Part shown: one piece after another, positions 62,587-64,000 of the stretch | Layout: every line of letters starts with the position of its first letter | Position numbering within the stretch: the stretch's first letter is position 1 | Assembly (NCBI RefSeq): GCF_012726265.1 | Contig: NZ_JAASAG010000002.1 | Coordinates: forward strand, 496,001-560,000 | Length of the DNA stretch: 64,000 bases | Direction of reading: 5' to 3' | DNA from: Streptomyces sp. HNM0575 | GTDB taxonomy: Bacteria > Actinomycetota > Actinomycetes > Streptomycetales > Streptomycetaceae | Position numbers and translations under genes: made by a program | Notes under the pieces: model-generated | Databases searched by the model: none | What the model was told of the DNA's origin: nothing | What the model saw: only the letters and a program-made list of their open reading frames with translations

Positions 62587-64000
62587 TCAGGCCCCGGCCA
62601 CCCGCCGCACGACGCGCAGCAGGTACTCCTTCCTGTTGAGCGGGTCGTGGTCGGTGCGCGGCCGCGACGGGACCTCCCCCACCACCGGCCGGTAGCGGGC
62701 GAACGCGCACTCCAGCACGCCCTCCCCGCTTGTGAGCGTGGGCAGTTGCTGCTCCAGGGCGTGTACGCGGGCCGCCGGGATCTCCCCTTCCAGCACATAC
62801 GCGTCGCCACGCGTCTCCGGCGCCTGCGGCACCGCGCGCAGCCGCGAGAGCACCGGCAGCACGGTGCCGAAGGTCTCCGCCGGGATCTCCAACCGGAAGC
62901 GCTGCATCGGCTCGTGCACCGTCGTACCGGCCTGCTTCAGCGCGTCCATCAGCACCAGCGGCGTCAGCTGCCGGAAGTCGGCGCCCGTGCTGGACATGCT
63001 CTTGTCGAAGATCGCGTGCGCGTGGCTCTGGCGCGGCGCGTAACCGGAGTGGGTCATGGTGACGGTGCAGTCGGGGATCTCCCATCCGTACACGCCCTCG
63101 CGCAGCGTCTCGCGCACGGTGTCCTCCACGGCGCGCATGAACGCGTAGGGCATGGAGCCGAGTTCGACGTCCAGGCCGTAGGAGACTCCGCTGCCCGGCG
63201 GGGCCGGTTCGACGCGCAGCCCCACGGTCGCCAGGAACGGATTGGACCCCTTGCCCATGAGCTCCGCCGCGGCGCCCGGCCCGTCGAGACGTTCGACGCA
63301 GATGACGGTGGACTCGCGGAAGGCGACGTCGAGGCCGAACTCGTCGGCGAGCGTGGCCTGTACGACCTCCTTCTGCACCTCGCCGTAGAGCGACACGTGC
63401 AGCTCGCCGCGGAGTTCGTCCTGCCGCAGGCCGATCAGCGGGTCCTGCTCGGCGAGCCGGGTGAGCGCAGTGTGCAGCGCTCCGCGCTCCCGTGGCCGGC
63501 ACGCCGTGACGACGGTCTCCAGCGTCGGCGGGGCGAAGTGGTGCTGCTGCCGCGCCACTTGCCGGTCCGCGCCCTCGGCGGCGAGCGCGTCGCCGATCCG
63601 CACGCCCGCGAGGCCGCGCAGCTTGCCGATCCGGCCGGCCGGGACATGCGGGCCCGGTGCGTCGGTGCCCTGCTCGAAGACGTCGATGCCCGTGACCTTG
63701 CCCTCGCCGTCGGTCCCGTGGAGCAGCTTGTCCCGTACGCGGACGGTCCCCGAGAACATCCGCACATACGCCGTCTTCTGCCCGTCCGGCGCTCGCTCGA
63801 CCTTGAAGACGGTGCCGTGCACGGGCCCTTCGGGGTCGCCCTCCCCGGCGGGCAGCAGCTCGGTGAGCGCCGCGGTGAGCGCCTCCACGCCCGCGCCGGT
63901 GATGGCCGAGCCGAAGAAGACGGGGTGTACGAGGCCCCGCCGGGACTGGGCGCGCAGCTCGTCGCGCAGCCGGGCGGGCGTCAGGACCGTCTCGTCCTCG
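62587..64000 (-). CDS. TetM/OtrA-type ribosomal protection protein (5' end outside window)
   Basis: About 471 C-terminal residues. From the window edge: end of the GTPase domain (HPVFFGSAITGAGVEA), domain 2 (VHGTVFKVERAPDGQKTAYVRMFSGTVRVRD), domains 3-5 of the EF-G fold (LHVSLYGEVQKEVVQATLADEFGLDVAF, AFMRAVEDTVRETLREGVYGWEIPDCTVTMTHSGY, HEPMQRFRLEIPAETFG). The gapped spacing and the insert after YGWEIPDCTVTMTHSGYAPRQSHAHA match tetracycline ribosomal protection proteins rather than EF-G. It would release tetracyclines from ribosomes; in streptomycetes it may be self-protection or a diverged paralogue. Convergent with gntR, seven bases apart. Confidence 0.9.
   Translation of the reverse strand, partial: EDETVLTPARLRDELRAQSRRGLVHPVFFGSAITGAGVEALTAALTELLPAGEGDPEGPVHGTVFKVERAPDGQKTAYVRMFSGTVRVRDKLLHGTDGEGKVTGIDVFEQGTDAPGPHVPAGRIGKLRGLAGVRIGDALAAEGADRQVARQQHHFAPPTLETVVTACRPRERGALHTALTRLAEQDPLIGLRQDELRGELHVSLYGEVQKEVVQATLADEFGLDVAFRESTVICVERLDGPGAAAELMGKGSNPFLATVGLRVEPAPPGSGVSYGLDVELGSMPYAFMRAVEDTVRETLREGVYGWEIPDCTVTMTHSGYAPRQSHAHAIFDKSMSSTGADFRQLTPLVLMDALKQAGTTVHEPMQRFRLEIPAETFGTVLPVLSRLRAVPQAPETRGDAYVLEGEIPAARVHALEQQLPTLTSGEGVLECAFARYRPVVGEVPSRPRTDHDPLNRKEYLLRVVRRVAGA

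Overview
The window is about 64 kb of very GC-rich chromosomal DNA from a Streptomyces-type actinomycete. Evidence seen directly: third-position G/C saturation, GTG/TTG starts, many 1-4 base stop/start overlaps, and many TANNNT boxes sitting 6-7 bases before a start codon (leaderless genes). From memory, gene content and order run in parallel with the S. coelicolor SCO4931 to SCO4880 region; I could not run a comparison. It is core rather than accessory DNA. No rRNA, tRNA, transposase, phage gene or CRISPR array was found.

Layout. 1-13 kb: a GGDEF protein, an enoyl-CoA hydratase, an Rv1264-type adenylate cyclase, biotin ligase BirA, the propionyl-CoA carboxylase set (pccB, pccE, accA2), a tiny membrane protein behind a perfect 16-bp palindrome, Maf, a DeoR-type regulator and LpdA. 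14-27 kb: purine nucleoside phosphorylase, a phosphohexomutase-family enzyme, a WhiJ-like XRE/DUF397/ATPase locus, deoxyribose-phosphate aldolase with two aldehyde dehydrogenases, and uridine kinase. 27-32 kb: sigQ divergent from afsQ1-afsQ2-afsQ3 plus a coupled VanZ-like gene. 32-48 kb: adenosine deaminase, a non-coding repeat field, a LysR/MFS pair, thymidine phosphorylase, cytidine deaminase and a BmpA-type nucleoside ABC importer. 48-59 kb: a secreted cutinase-like lipoprotein, an M20 hydrolase, and a divergent cluster for a sialic-acid/Kdn-like (nonulosonate) cell-wall polymer. 59-64 kb: a gluconate module (gntP, gntK, gntR) and part of a TetM/OtrA-type ribosomal protection protein.

How the genes work together. 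The strongest system-level signal is a shared palindrome, CTACGCGCGTAG and close variants, at the promoters of pnp, deoC, add and bmpA. These transcription units together import nucleosides (BmpA and ABC proteins), deaminate them (Add, Cdd), split them (Pnp, DeoA), probably isomerise the pentose-1-phosphate (phosphohexomutase family), cleave deoxyribose-5-phosphate (DeoC) and oxidise acetaldehyde (aldehyde dehydrogenases). I infer one nucleoside-utilisation regulon with an unidentified regulator.

Other points of note are an in-frame triplication of a DUF397 core, a half-length aldehyde dehydrogenase lacking its catalytic half beside an intact one, polysialyltransferase-like motifs in two large glycosyltransferases, a probable ATT start on the nucleoside importer ATPase, a structured hairpin element between two 90-bp direct repeats, and widespread short tandem repeats at protein ends and between genes. 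Product names come from reading motifs and remembered families, not from searches.
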